47,912 nt of DNA from Kiritimatiellia bacterium (GTDB lineage: Bacteria; Verrucomicrobiota; Kiritimatiellia; RFP12; UBA1067). The DNA is taken from the NCBI GenBank assembly GCA_016296065.1, contig JAEDKA010000027.1, positions 1 to 47,912 on the forward strand, given 5' to 3'. Made by a program: the position numbers and the translations under genes. The first letter of the stretch is position 1. Every line of letters starts with the position of its first letter. Under the pieces are notes generated by a model. It saw only the letters and a list, made by a program, of their open reading frames with translations, did not search any database and had not been told where the DNA came from. Positions 1 to 7,225 of the stretch are shown in pieces.

Positions 1-278
1 TGGACTTCGACAGTCCGCTCGTTCTTGAAGACGAGTATCCGCAGCTTTCCGCCAGCGCTTGCCGCAATGCCTTTCAGCTTCGGCTTCTTCGCGAGAATCG
101 CCGCCGTTCTGTCCGCAATCGTGTGCCGCGACGTCTTCGACGCAATCACGCCGGCGCCAAGCTCCACAGTTTCGCGGATAGACCAGTCCTTCTGCCACGC
201 CACCGCCGCCACGCCGACGGCGAAGATGACGCCGCCAACAACAATTCCAACCGCAATGTTTCTGATTTTCATAACCAT
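1..278 (-). CDS. Partial membrane-anchored hypothetical protein
   Basis: This reading frame starts at ATG 278 and runs off the left edge, so only the first 92 or so residues are visible. The start is supported by GAGG at 289-286, seven nucleotides upstream. A second in-frame ATG lies at 272. Residues 5-25 form one hydrophobic segment (IRNIAVGIVVGGVIFAVGVA), which could be a signal anchor. The rest is soluble, with a basic stretch (AKKPKLK). It lies 31 bp downstream of the AbiE-type toxin gene on the same strand and could be read from that transcript. I do not recognise the family. Confidence 0.55.
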   Translation of the reverse strand, partial: MVMKIRNIAVGIVVGGVIFAVGVAAVAWQKDWSIRETVELGAGVIASKTSRHTIADRTAAILAKKPKLKGIAASAGGKLRILVFKNERTVEV

Positions 279-309
279 TCATCAGCCTCTGTTTTTTCTG
301 CTATTTGCG

Positions 310-1092
310 TTAAAGCGTCTCGATAAACGCAGGGAAGCGCGTCACGAGTTCCGCACGTTCGCGATGGAAGAGCAGATGCTCCACGTCACGCCGCTTGAGT
401 TCGAGATCGACTGACTTCGCCTTTGCCGTCAGCGCCGCCTTGAGAGACTTGAGGTCTGTGACTTCTGGATGCACAGCAGAAAGAAACGGATAGTCCGGTT
501 CCGTTCGCTGCAGCAGAAAGATCGCATCGTAGAAGTCACGTCCCTTGCCGCGCGTCAAAAGCGCCGACAGCTTCATGGCACAGAGCGTCGCCTCGTTCGG
601 CACTGTCACAGGAAAGAAAAATCCGCATCGCCGGATGTCGTCCGAGACCCGCTTGTATTCCCGCCCCTGGTCTTGCGCCTCAATCTTCATCATAAACCGC
701 TCGTCCTTGAAGGCCGAAAGCCCCAGCTCGTGCAGAAGGCCAGGGAAAAGAATGCTCCGTCGCATCGCCGTCAGGCGTGAGGACTCCTTCTCCTTCGCCA
801 CGACGTTCAGTCCGTTACGCACAAGATAAGCAATGAGCGCATCAATAAAACGCATGAAGTCATCAACGGCAAGCCCCTTGCAGTCGAAATCAAGGTCTTC
901 CGAGAATCTGTCGATATCCTTCGTCAAACGCAGGTTCGTACCGCCGATGAACGTCAACTTTGCCGCCCACGGGCTCCTGGCAATCCATTCAAGCGCAAGG
1001 CACTCGACGTACTCCTTCAGGATGTGCTTCGCGAACTGTCCTGCGCGAAGTTCCTCGGGGAAGAATCCCCTTATCGACTCAAGCGAAATCAT
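310..1092 (-). CDS. AbiEii/MenA-type nucleotidyltransferase toxin (type IV TA)
   Basis: A 260-residue protein of the AbiEii/AbiGii nucleotidyltransferase family, the toxin of type IV toxin-antitoxin pairs. Characterised relatives transfer nucleotides to tRNA acceptor ends or bind GTP and stall growth. The polymerase-beta-like core is visible: Gly50-Gly51-Thr52 with Leu54-Arg55, then Ser64-Glu-Asp66-Leu-Asp68, which supplies the metal-binding acidic pair. A later GKGRDFYD block matches the conserved RxKDxYD region of the family. Length is typical and no disruption is seen. The ATG overlaps the stop of the upstream antitoxin gene as ATGA (1092-1089), so translation is probably coupled. Family assignment is strong. 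The exact substrate is not inferable here. Confidence 0.9.
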   Translation of the reverse strand: MISLESIRGFFPEELRAGQFAKHILKEYVECLALEWIARSPWAAKLTFIGGTNLRLTKDIDRFSEDLDFDCKGLAVDDFMRFIDALIAYLVRNGLNVVAKEKESSRLTAMRRSILFPGLLHELGLSAFKDERFMMKIEAQDQGREYKRVSDDIRRCGFFFPVTVPNEATLCAMKLSALLTRGKGRDFYDAIFLLQRTEPDYPFLSAVHPEVTDLKSLKAALTAKAKSVDLELKRRDVEHLLFHRERAELVTRFPAFIETL

Positions 1093-1706
1093 ATCGCATA
1101 CACCTCCTTGACAAGCTTGATCCTTCGCACAAGCGCCCGTGAACCGAAGCGAGATACAACACCGTCAAGCGCGCTGTCGCGCGAAATCTCCTCCAGCACG
1201 TCGGCATCAAGGCGCAGCGCCTCAATCTCCTCCGGTGTGTCGTACTGTGAATTGAGATACAGAAAGTCGCAAAGCGCCTTCGCCGGCGTCGCGACATTGA
1301 CCGGCAGTCCATCGCCCACGTGCTCCACGCCATAGCCGAACATCAGCTCCGGTTTGACGCTGCGGTACGAAAACTCCCCGAAGTCGTTCTTGAACGAGGC
1401 CGTCTTGAGCGAAGTGACGGACGTGAACTGCACGACAGATTCTGGAATCAACCCCGTCCTTGCCATCACATACTCACACGAAAGATAGCTTGGCGAATAC
1501 ATCCTGCCCGCAAAGTAATCACCTATCCCTGGCGTACCTGCGACATCGGCAAAGGCGTACCACGAGCGCCTGAGCCGCTTGATGTAGCCCTTTCCCAGCC
1601 ATGTTGAATAATTTCCCCTGTCGAACCGAGGAAACGCCGCCACTACCTGCTCGTTGGAGAAGCAGGCAAAGCCATGGAATCGCTCTCTGAATGTTATGTA
1701 GTTCAT
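1089..1706 (-). CDS. AbiEi-type antitoxin
   Basis: A 205-residue protein that precedes the AbiEii toxin and overlaps it by 4 bp, the standard AbiE arrangement. The N-terminal 80 or so residues fit a winged-helix DNA-binding domain (SNEQVVAAF, then the wing region KRLRRSWYAFAD). The rest matches the AbiEi C-terminal domain, with phrases such as SPSYLSCEYVMARTGLIPE and VATPAKALCDFLYL that are typical of these antitoxins. AbiEi proteins repress their own operon by binding inverted repeats, and two such repeats lie at the promoter immediately upstream. No good Shine-Dalgarno sequence precedes the ATG at 1706, only GGAAACAAA. Confidence 0.9.
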   Translation of the reverse strand: MNYITFRERFHGFACFSNEQVVAAFPRFDRGNYSTWLGKGYIKRLRRSWYAFADVAGTPGIGDYFAGRMYSPSYLSCEYVMARTGLIPESVVQFTSVTSLKTASFKNDFGEFSYRSVKPELMFGYGVEHVGDGLPVNVATPAKALCDFLYLNSQYDTPEEIEALRLDADVLEEISRDSALDGVVSRFGSRALVRRIKLVKEVYAI

Positions 1707-1709
1707 TTT

Positions 1710-1756
1710 GTTTCCGAAACGCGGATATTATACCACGTTTCAGAAACGAAAGTCAA
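1710..1756 (-). promoter_or_regulatory. abiE promoter with two GTTTCnGAAAC operators
   Basis: On the minus strand: -35 TTGACT (1756-1751), an 18-bp spacer, and extended -10 TGGTATAAT (1735-1727). A perfect inverted repeat GTTTCTGAAAC (1747-1737) fills the spacer. A second, GTTTCGGAAAC (1720-1710), lies just downstream of the -10 over the likely start site. Their centres are 27 bp apart. AbiEi antitoxins autoregulate by binding paired inverted repeats, so these are the predicted operators. The ATG is 20 nt beyond the -10. Confidence 0.85.
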
Positions 1757-1778
1757 TGCACGCATCGAAAAGTTCTTA

Positions 1779-2099
1779 TCATGCCAGTCCCAGGCAGACT
1801 TCGGAGGAGTCTGGATTGGTCCATTCAAAGGGGAACGTTCGGCACTTCTCGGGTTTCACGGGATTGATGCGGCAGAGGGTGTCCTCCGTAAGATAGGCGC
1901 ACGAGCCGTCCGGACGGCTCTTCAGAATCAGGCTCTTGCGGTCTGGCGCGATTAAAGTCTCGCGCTCGATGAACTCTGCCTCGCCCATTCCGAGGAACGC
2001 CGCGATGCGCGCGACCTCCGCGTCCGAGACACGCACGATCCCATCCTTGATGCGGCAGCACACCCCGCACATCCGGCACTTGAAATCATTCATTTCCAT
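1779..2099 (-). CDS. YkgJ/UPF0153-family cysteine-cluster protein
   Basis: A 106-residue protein with the signature of the YkgJ (UPF0153) family, putative zinc or iron chelators. Cys8-x2-Cys11-x2-Cys14-Cys15 comes near the N terminus, then a Cys in GSCAYL, another in TLCRIN, and KCRTFPF near the end, matching the family's C-terminal RPxxCRxFPF-like motif. No ribosome binding site is obvious; the start could be Met1 (2099) or Met3 (2093). The protein ends soon after the last motif. A related, broken copy of the C-terminal half lies at 6240-6400, where the sequence continues about 15 residues further, so this copy may itself be slightly shortened. Function is unknown beyond metal binding. Confidence 0.8.
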   Translation of the reverse strand: MEMNDFKCRMCGVCCRIKDGIVRVSDAEVARIAAFLGMGEAEFIERETLIAPDRKSLILKSRPDGSCAYLTEDTLCRINPVKPEKCRTFPFEWTNPDSSEVCLGLA

Positions 2100-2188
2100 A
2101 TTCTTAACGCCAGCACATAGTGCGTCGAGCGGCCCAGTCCTTCCCGACGGAGGATGTCTTTGGCGACAAGTGCGAAATCTGCAATCTT
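2090..2188 (-). pseudogene. Fragment of a winged-helix C terminus
   Basis: About 32 codons directly upstream of, and running into, the YkgJ-like start read as a C-terminal winged-helix tail (FALVAKDILRREGLGRSTHYVLALR). This resembles the ends of RecG-like or Fic-associated regulators, where an RREGxGRxTxYxL pattern is common. An in-frame stop lies upstream and there is no start codon, so this is a decayed remnant. The reading ends at TGA 2092-2090. Confidence 0.35.
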
Positions 2189-2210
2189 CGCTTATTCACA
2201 CCCGATTCCC

Positions 2211-3212
2211 TCAATACGGTGCCTGTATGCGCGCATATTTCATGTCGTTGAAATCGTGCAGCATCTTTGGCGTGCCATCTATGTTCTTAGCGCGCAAAGC
2301 GAAAATCGCACCGTGCTCGGCAAAGACCACACGTTTACGCGACTTGTCGAAATCCGCCCAGGACCAATTTGTGCCATCCACAATGACATTGCCGTCGGCA
2401 TCGCATATCACATGGCTTTCCCAATAGCATCCATGACCGGTTGCCGGCTCACCACAATGAAAATGCTTGCGAAGTATCTGCCCGCGTGAAAGAGTCTTCT
2501 CGAACACATCAAGTCTCATCGAACGCGAAGTCCACTTCCATCCGTCGCGGACAAGCCGAGGAAAGTAAACCATCGGGCACTCGCCCCCATATTCTCCCCA
2601 TCCTTCACAGGATTTTGGTGGCGGCACTTCGATAAAACGTCCACCATTACGCCTCACACCCTTCGTGCGCGGCGGATGGTTGATGGCCACGCGCTTGTTG
2701 TCGACGAACAGTCCGCCGCCGTTCCATCCACTGCCGTTGAACCAAAGGTCAAACGCCTTGAGATAGGGCACCCGCGATACGGCCGTCCAGCTGCAGTCGT
2801 AGTATTCGCCCGCGCGAACCTGCCGCTCAATTTCTTTGCTCGTCTTTGAATCAGCGGCAATCTCGTCGCGTCGGTGGAGATATCTTCTATATCTATCCAA
2901 CGAGAAAGAGAGAGAGTCTATTTCGCCCATTTCCGCCGCAGCCCTTTCGGCGATGTATTTGTCTATCGAACTGCCTCTTCCGTATTTCGCGGCGAAATAG
3001 ACGAGATGGCGTCCGTCAGGGGAGATGTCGCATCTATACGGATAGAGGCTCCCGTAGAACCACTGGCCAAGCTTGAACCTGTCGGTCTGCAAGTCCCATT
3101 CGAGGATTGCCGTCTTATTCGACGGACCCCTGCGAAAGACGACCGCCTTGTCCGCCTCTCTCGCCAGTATCGCGTGAATCCGCGCCGGGCTTTTATTGTC
3201 GCTTGTCATCAT
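2211..3212 (-). CDS. Conserved hypothetical protein, cytoplasmic
   Basis: A 333-residue protein with no signal peptide or membrane segment. The start is set at ATG 3212 because GAGGAG (3225-3220) lies seven nucleotides upstream. A longer frame to 3227 would begin in front of this site. I recall similar uncharacterised proteins scattered through Myxococcota and Actinobacteria, sharing the N-terminal pattern of an FRRGPS motif, a WDL...D...GQW segment and CDISPDGRHLVYF. The DGRHLVYF piece looks like a beta-propeller blade. The protein is rich in Trp and Gly. It is the last gene of a four-gene minus-strand operon and the only one without an export signal. Function unknown. Confidence 0.7.
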   Translation of the reverse strand: MMTSDNKSPARIHAILAREADKAVVFRRGPSNKTAILEWDLQTDRFKLGQWFYGSLYPYRCDISPDGRHLVYFAAKYGRGSSIDKYIAERAAAEMGEIDSLSFSLDRYRRYLHRRDEIAADSKTSKEIERQVRAGEYYDCSWTAVSRVPYLKAFDLWFNGSGWNGGGLFVDNKRVAINHPPRTKGVRRNGGRFIEVPPPKSCEGWGEYGGECPMVYFPRLVRDGWKWTSRSMRLDVFEKTLSRGQILRKHFHCGEPATGHGCYWESHVICDADGNVIVDGTNWSWADFDKSRKRVVFAEHGAIFALRAKNIDGTPKMLHDFNDMKYARIQAPY

Positions 3213-3230
3213 TTTGATTCTCCTCAAGCG

Positions 3231-3746
3231 TCACGAAGTACAACCCTTACTTGCAGAACGAGAGCACCAGCAGCTCAAGCCGTCGGCAAGGCTCCAGGCG
3301 GCGAAATAAACAACACCCGCAACTGCCATGTCAATCAGGAACCCAAGACATTTCCAGCGCACATCCTCTGACATCGCCATCAGTTTCACTGGCAGCGCAA
3401 AGCGCGGCAATAATTCCGCGACGACCGCAGCCAGCGCAAACAGTCCCGCGACGACAATTTCCATCTTCAGCCACAAGGCACATCTACCAAGGTAGACAGT
3501 ATCATGTTTTGATGAAACCCGGTTTGCCGACCATCGGACGCATCGCATGAAGAAATGGCCGCCAACAAGCAATATAAGCACTTTCCAAAATGGCACAAGC
3601 ACATCCCGCCACATCCATGTAATCTGCTCTCTGGCATCAGGGAAACGATCTGCCAGATCGCCATAGAAATTCCCGCCCAAAGCATACGCCATCAGCAAGA
3701 ACAAAAGCGCACCGGCACTGAACAATGTCATCAATATAGCCTTCAT
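3231..3746 (-). CDS. Four-helix membrane protein, unknown function
   Basis: A 171-residue integral membrane protein with about four hydrophobic helices: one at the N terminus (ILMTLFSAGALLFLLMAYAL), one near residues 50-70, one near 95-120 and one near 140-160. The start is ATG 3746, because it forms an ATGA overlap with the upstream stop and is preceded by GAGGAAAG; the open frame extends further upstream but without support. I do not recognise the family. Coupled overlaps on its upstream side tie it to the lipoprotein gene. Confidence 0.65.
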   Translation of the reverse strand: MKAILMTLFSAGALLFLLMAYALGGNFYGDLADRFPDAREQITWMWRDVLVPFWKVLILLVGGHFFMRCVRWSANRVSSKHDTVYLGRCALWLKMEIVVAGLFALAAVVAELLPRFALPVKLMAMSEDVRWKCLGFLIDMAVAGVVYFAAWSLADGLSCWCSRSASKGCTS

Positions 3747-4225
3747 TGCTTTCCTCTCCTGCCGCAACTGTTTAGAATGTGTTCTTGATCATATTTCTCA
3801 GGCGTGAGGCACTTGAGATTACGCTCTGGGCAATCAAGCGGACACAGATACCAATATCCGTGCTTGGGGCAACACTGCCGATACTCTCCGAAATCGACAA
3901 GTATCCCTTTGAAGTTACCATCGAGAATCTCCCCGTAGACGTCAACATGAGAATAAGGCCCAAAATACCACCAGAAGGAGAATCCGCGATGGGCTGTCTT
4001 GGAGGCTTCTTGGAGTTGTGTCCCTGCGGGAAGCATTCCCTTTATTGTGTAATATTCGGGGTGTTCAGTTCGCGCATCCACAAGAAGAAGGCCATCATCC
4101 TCGACGACATACATTTCGCGGTTAAGCTCGTAAACCGCGCCGTCATTGACTTTGGATGTCCAGTGAAATCCAATGCATCCGCTTAGCAATATGCACAACC
4201 CGGACGCAATCATCAGTTCCTTCAT
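3743..4225 (-). CDS. Predicted lipoprotein, unknown function
   Basis: A 160-residue protein with a short signal sequence ending in the lipobox LSGC (Cys17), so it is probably lipidated. The mature part contains a pair of cysteines (QCCPKHG) and a second Cys-rich patch (YLCPLDCPERNLKC), plus WWYFGPYSHVDVYGEI. That segment resembles the beta-strand-rich SH3-like proteins that sense or bind the envelope, but I cannot assign a family. It overlaps its neighbours by ATGA at both ends (4225-4222 and 3746-3743). Confidence 0.65.
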   Translation of the reverse strand: MKELMIASGLCILLSGCIGFHWTSKVNDGAVYELNREMYVVEDDGLLLVDARTEHPEYYTIKGMLPAGTQLQEASKTAHRGFSFWWYFGPYSHVDVYGEILDGNFKGILVDFGEYRQCCPKHGYWYLCPLDCPERNLKCLTPEKYDQEHILNSCGRRGKQ

Positions 4226-4914
4226 TTGCCTATCTCAACCTTTCCTGAATAAACTCTAAATCTGCAACCGACGGAATGGCAGACATTCGTCAACGCATTC
4301 CAGGCCGTAGTTGTTGCCTCTATACCGCCGCAGGGAATCAAGGCCGTTTCCTGTTTCGGCTTTTCCGGCCCAGTCTTCGCGGCAACAGAATCCGCGCAAA
4401 CGAACGTTATTCCTCGGCTCTCAAGCGGAATGTCTTGGCTGTCGAAGTCTTTTGTCGCCCGACCCATATACTCGACGAAATCCTTCATCGTGGCAGGGGC
4501 ATAAAAGTACACTTCTGGCATCGTGATCGCCTTCAGACGGCGAACCGTTTCCGCATGCCTCCAGTTCCACGGACGCGGCCATTCCCGCTGAAAGCGCCCG
4601 TCGTCACCCTCGTCGCCGGTCCTGTCGAACAGGTGACCGTCTGGGCCATATACAAGGACGGCCGGCCCCGACGCGAGGTACCGGCACGGCTTTAAAACAA
4701 CCAACGTGTAATTCGTCCCGTCGCGATCGTAATCCAGTGTGGCCGTAATGTCATCCTCCTCCGCAACCATCAACGCCTTCATGTCTGAATAGGAACAGTA
4801 ACGGCGGAAACGCTTGCCTCCTGGGATGTCGCGTACAATGGTTAATGCCGCCAGCAGAGCAAACACAACAAAAGCCCCTGCCGCGCATCCAAGCGCTTTC
4901 ATAAATTTCTTCAT
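4222..4914 (-). CDS. Membrane-anchored hypothetical protein, first gene of operon
   Basis: A 230-residue protein with one N-terminal membrane segment (residues 5-27) and a soluble extracytoplasmic part. The last 35 or so residues (IEATTTAWNALTNVC...FRVYSGKVEI) look like the secretin/TonB short N-terminal (STN-like) module, where a helix is followed by two strands and a Val-Glu-Ile ending. This is a weak call. The ATG at 4914 is preceded by GAAGAGGAT. It starts a tightly packed operon 4914-2211 in which four genes are joined by ATGA overlaps or a short gap. Confidence 0.6.
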   Translation of the reverse strand: MKKFMKALGCAAGAFVVFALLAALTIVRDIPGGKRFRRYCSYSDMKALMVAEEDDITATLDYDRDGTNYTLVVLKPCRYLASGPAVLVYGPDGHLFDRTGDEGDDGRFQREWPRPWNWRHAETVRRLKAITMPEVYFYAPATMKDFVEYMGRATKDFDSQDIPLESRGITFVCADSVAAKTGPEKPKQETALIPCGGIEATTTAWNALTNVCHSVGCRFRVYSGKVEIGK

Positions 4915-4959
4915 CGTCTATCCTCTTCTCTTGCGTTGTTTTAGAATGTTCAGCTGCTA

Positions 4960-4968
4960 ATTATATCA
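4960..4968 (-). promoter_or_regulatory. Extended -10 promoter of the 4914-2211 operon
   Basis: TGATATAAT on the minus strand (4968-4960), 45 nt before the ATG at 4914. No convincing -35 is seen (TTGCAA at 15 bp). The leader contains a GA-rich ribosome binding site. Confidence 0.55.
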
Positions 4969-5014
4969 TACAACCTTATCTTGCAACCAGACGGCAGAAA
5001 TAAGGGCCAGATTT

Positions 5015-5515
5015 CTACCATCCGCCCTCGTGCGCCAGCAGCGACGCCTTGTTTCCCAACCCGCCGCCGTAGCCGGTGAGACTGCCGTCCGTGCCGATGA
5101 CGCGGTGGCACGGAATGACAATGCAGATCGGATTCCATCCGACCGCGCCGCCGACGGCCTGCGCCGACACTCTGCCGCCGCGCTTTCTCTCAATCGCCTT
5201 CGCGATGTCGCCGTATGAGACCGTGGCCCCGTACGGAATCTTCAGCATCTCGTCGATGACCACACGACGAAACGGTGTCGCCCCTTCAACGCGGTATCTT
5301 GGCGAGAAACCGGGATCATGCCCCGCGAAATACTCGTCCAGCCAGCGGCATGTATCTCGGAACACCGGCGTCTTGCGCCTTTCGCTTCCCCGCGCATCGC
5401 GCATGTCGTCGCGCGAACCCTCGAACCAAAGCCCCGTCAGCGCTTCGCCGTCCCCGCACATCACGAGATCGTCGAATCCCTCGGGCGTTTTGTATTTCCA
5501 GATAAAGCGATTCAC
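5015..5515 (-). CDS. ogt: Methylated-DNA--protein-cysteine methyltransferase
   Basis: O6-alkylguanine-DNA alkyltransferase, which removes alkyl groups from guanine O6 (or thymine O4) by irreversible transfer to its own cysteine. The active-site motif PCHRV is present with Cys136, preceded by the helix-turn-helix region PYGATVSYGDIAKAI and a conserved AVGGAVGWNP, and followed by GYGGGL, as in the family. A GTG start at 5515 is preferred because GAGGGGGG lies about nine nucleotides upstream. This gives 166 residues, the normal length, whereas the longer frame to 5596 has an unrelated N terminus. It lies alone between the DUF1287 gene and the membrane-protein operon. Confidence 0.9.
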   Translation of the reverse strand: MNRFIWKYKTPEGFDDLVMCGDGEALTGLWFEGSRDDMRDARGSERRKTPVFRDTCRWLDEYFAGHDPGFSPRYRVEGATPFRRVVIDEMLKIPYGATVSYGDIAKAIERKRGGRVSAQAVGGAVGWNPICIVIPCHRVIGTDGSLTGYGGGLGNKASLLAHEGGW

Positions 5516-5601
5516 ATTCGAGCCCCCCTCTTTGCGTTCTTTCCAACTTGACAGTCCGGTGCCGAGACGTATCCTTCTGTCATGCGGACACCACACGGCC
5601 T

Positions 5602-6189
5602 TTATTTTTTCATCCGATAGTGTCCGGTCAGGGGATAGGTGAAAAGGCTGTTTTCCTCTTTCGTCCCCGCGCCGATGTTGTGTATGACGAGCGGCGTTCC
5701 GTCAGACGCCTTCCTGTCGCTCACGATCATGATGTGCGGAAGCCTTCCACCGACTTTGACAGTCACAAAGTCGCCCGGCTCGTAGTCGGACGCAGCCTTG
5801 GTGGCCTTGAGACTCCAGCCCTTTCGTTTGAAGTAGCACTGAAGGTTGGGTACGCGGCGGTGGTCGATGTTGGCGTCGGGCTTCTTTAGTCCCCAGTTCT
5901 GCGGATACTTCGCGAAGCTGCCTTTCATGTCCTCATGGACGAGTTTCTGAAGATCGACCTTCCGCGCGTCGCGCAGCGCGCGAATGATCACGTCCGTGCA
6001 GACGCCCGACGTGCGCGGCACGTCACCGCCCGGATAGCCGAGTTTTCTATATGCCGGATCGTAGCTCACCGTCACGCCAATCTGTCTGCGCGCCGCCGCG
6101 ACGATGTCGACATTGTTCGTCCCCGCCTGCGCCGCCAGCGCGACCACCGCCGCCACCGTGCACACAAGCACCATCATCCGTTTTTTCAT
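5602..6189 (-). CDS. Exported DUF1287 protein (NlpC/P60-like fold)
   Basis: A 195-residue protein with a clear signal peptide (residues 1-22, ending AAQA). The mature part is a DUF1287 domain: AARRQIGVTVSYDPAY, then GGDVPRTSGVCTDVIIRALR with the likely nucleophile Cys64, DHRRVPNLQCYF, and PHIMIVSDRK with a candidate catalytic His. DUF1287 belongs to the papain-like NlpC/P60 superfamily, so a periplasmic peptidase or amidase acting on wall peptides is likely, though the family is not biochemically settled. Complete. Confidence 0.85.
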   Translation of the reverse strand: MKKRMMVLVCTVAAVVALAAQAGTNNVDIVAAARRQIGVTVSYDPAYRKLGYPGGDVPRTSGVCTDVIIRALRDARKVDLQKLVHEDMKGSFAKYPQNWGLKKPDANIDHRRVPNLQCYFKRKGWSLKATKAASDYEPGDFVTVKVGGRLPHIMIVSDRKASDGTPLVIHNIGAGTKEENSLFTYPLTGHYRMKK

Positions 6190-6235
6190 CTTGTCGATCC
6201 TTTCTTTGCGTTCTTGCGTTCGTCGCAGCTAAAAC

Positions 6236-6727
6236 TCATTGGAAGTGGTTATTGCATTTCGCGTAATGCGTCAAATGCTCCTCGGCAAGGCCGGGACAGA
6301 CGGAAGTCGAGTCGGGATTTGTCCACTCGAACGGGAACGTCCGGCACTTGTCGGGCTTCACGGGATTGATGCGGCAGCACGCCCCGCAGTGAACCACGCA
6401 GAAGCCGTGCGTCCTGGATGTCGCGCCCCTGCATGTCGGCAGCCGCGACCTGCGCCATATCATCCTGCATGCCGAGGCAGAAGAGGACGGACATGTAATT
6501 GCCCCACTTTCCTTCGAACTTGCATCCGCCCACCCGATTTCGCCATTCGCCATCTTGGCCAACTCGGACGACTTTACTTTGATCTGCGCCTCGCCGGGAA
6601 CGCATCCAGTCAGGACGAGCGCGGCAAATGCCGCAAGCACCACGAAACCGATGCCGATATGTGCACCTGTTTTTCCATGTGCGTAGATTCCTTTCTGCTT
6701 TTCCCATCGGCAGACATTATACCACAA
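6236..6727 (-). pseudogene. Broken lipoprotein / YkgJ-like gene remnant
   Basis: Coding-like sequence that switches frame several times. One frame gives a lipoprotein leader (GFVVLAAFAALVLTGC) and KVKSSELAKMANGEIGWAD. The sequence then makes sense in another frame as KFEGKWGNYMSVLFCLGMQ, and then returns to the first as CGACCRINPVKPDKC and RTFPFEWTNPDST. That last part closely resembles residues near the end of the YkgJ-like protein at 1779-2099, but lacks its middle. It appears to be a decayed lipoprotein gene joined to a partial YkgJ copy. An extended -10 TGGTATAAT (6724-6716) survives upstream. Sequencing error could explain one shift but hardly the composite structure. Confidence 0.65.
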
Positions 6728-7225
6728 AGCGGTGCCCCTCGCACTCGCTCAGCCCCTCCATGTCAAAATAAAAACCGACCGGAGAGCGTTTCTATACAAG
6801 ATTTACTTTTTTGGAGACGCGGCAAATCCGCCGCGTTGCCCAAGGGGGGTCCGTCGCGCGGGGCCTTGCGGCTGCTTCGCAGTTCGCGCTACGCGCTCAC
6901 CCAACCCGACGCCTTCGGCGCGGGCGCATCCCGCGACGGACATTCACAATACTCGCAAGAAATCAAACAATCGGTAGCATGTGAGTGTGGCGAATGGAAA
7001 GTGACTTTCTAGTGAACTGCTCCACGCCCTTTCTACCCGCTCTACCCAGCTAAACCTCTCTGCGCTCTCGGCCACTCTCGGCACTCGCTTCGCTCGGCTT
7101 GGTCGCTTCCCTATGGGTCGCGCCCACCCTCAAGGGGCGGTTACGCGCCTTTGCGTGAGATATCTTGAAGCGGCGAGACGCCGCTTCCCCCAGTCAAACG
7201 GCCTCTCCAACCCCTTCTACATGTT
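6728..7225. other. Non-coding, inverted-repeat-rich spacer
   Basis: No frame here looks coding. It holds one 18-bp CGCGGC-N6-GCCGCG element (6818-6835), a 10-bp perfect inverted repeat GTCCGTCGCG (6849-6858) with its complement at 6932-6941, a shorter GACGCCTTCGGCG hairpin between those arms, and a 9-bp hairpin GAAGCGGCG-AGA-CGCCGCTTC (7167-7187). None is followed by a T-run, so simple intrinsic terminators are not supported. The segment separates accessory genes from the activase operon. Confidence 0.6.
6818..6835. repeat. 18-bp CGCGGC palindrome, intergenic
   Basis: CGCGGC-AAATCC-GCCGCG, preceded by TGGAGA exactly as in the uppS double palindrome, which ties the two element types together. 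Confidence 0.7.

Noticed and set aside
25..414. A plus-strand 129-residue frame at the left edge
   Set aside because: Opposite a minus-strand frame that has a start, ribosome site and hydrophobic segment, and it runs into the AbiEii gene end.
7167..7187. Intrinsic terminator of the activase operon
   Set aside because: A 9-bp stem is present but no T-run follows on either strand; kept only as an inverted repeat.
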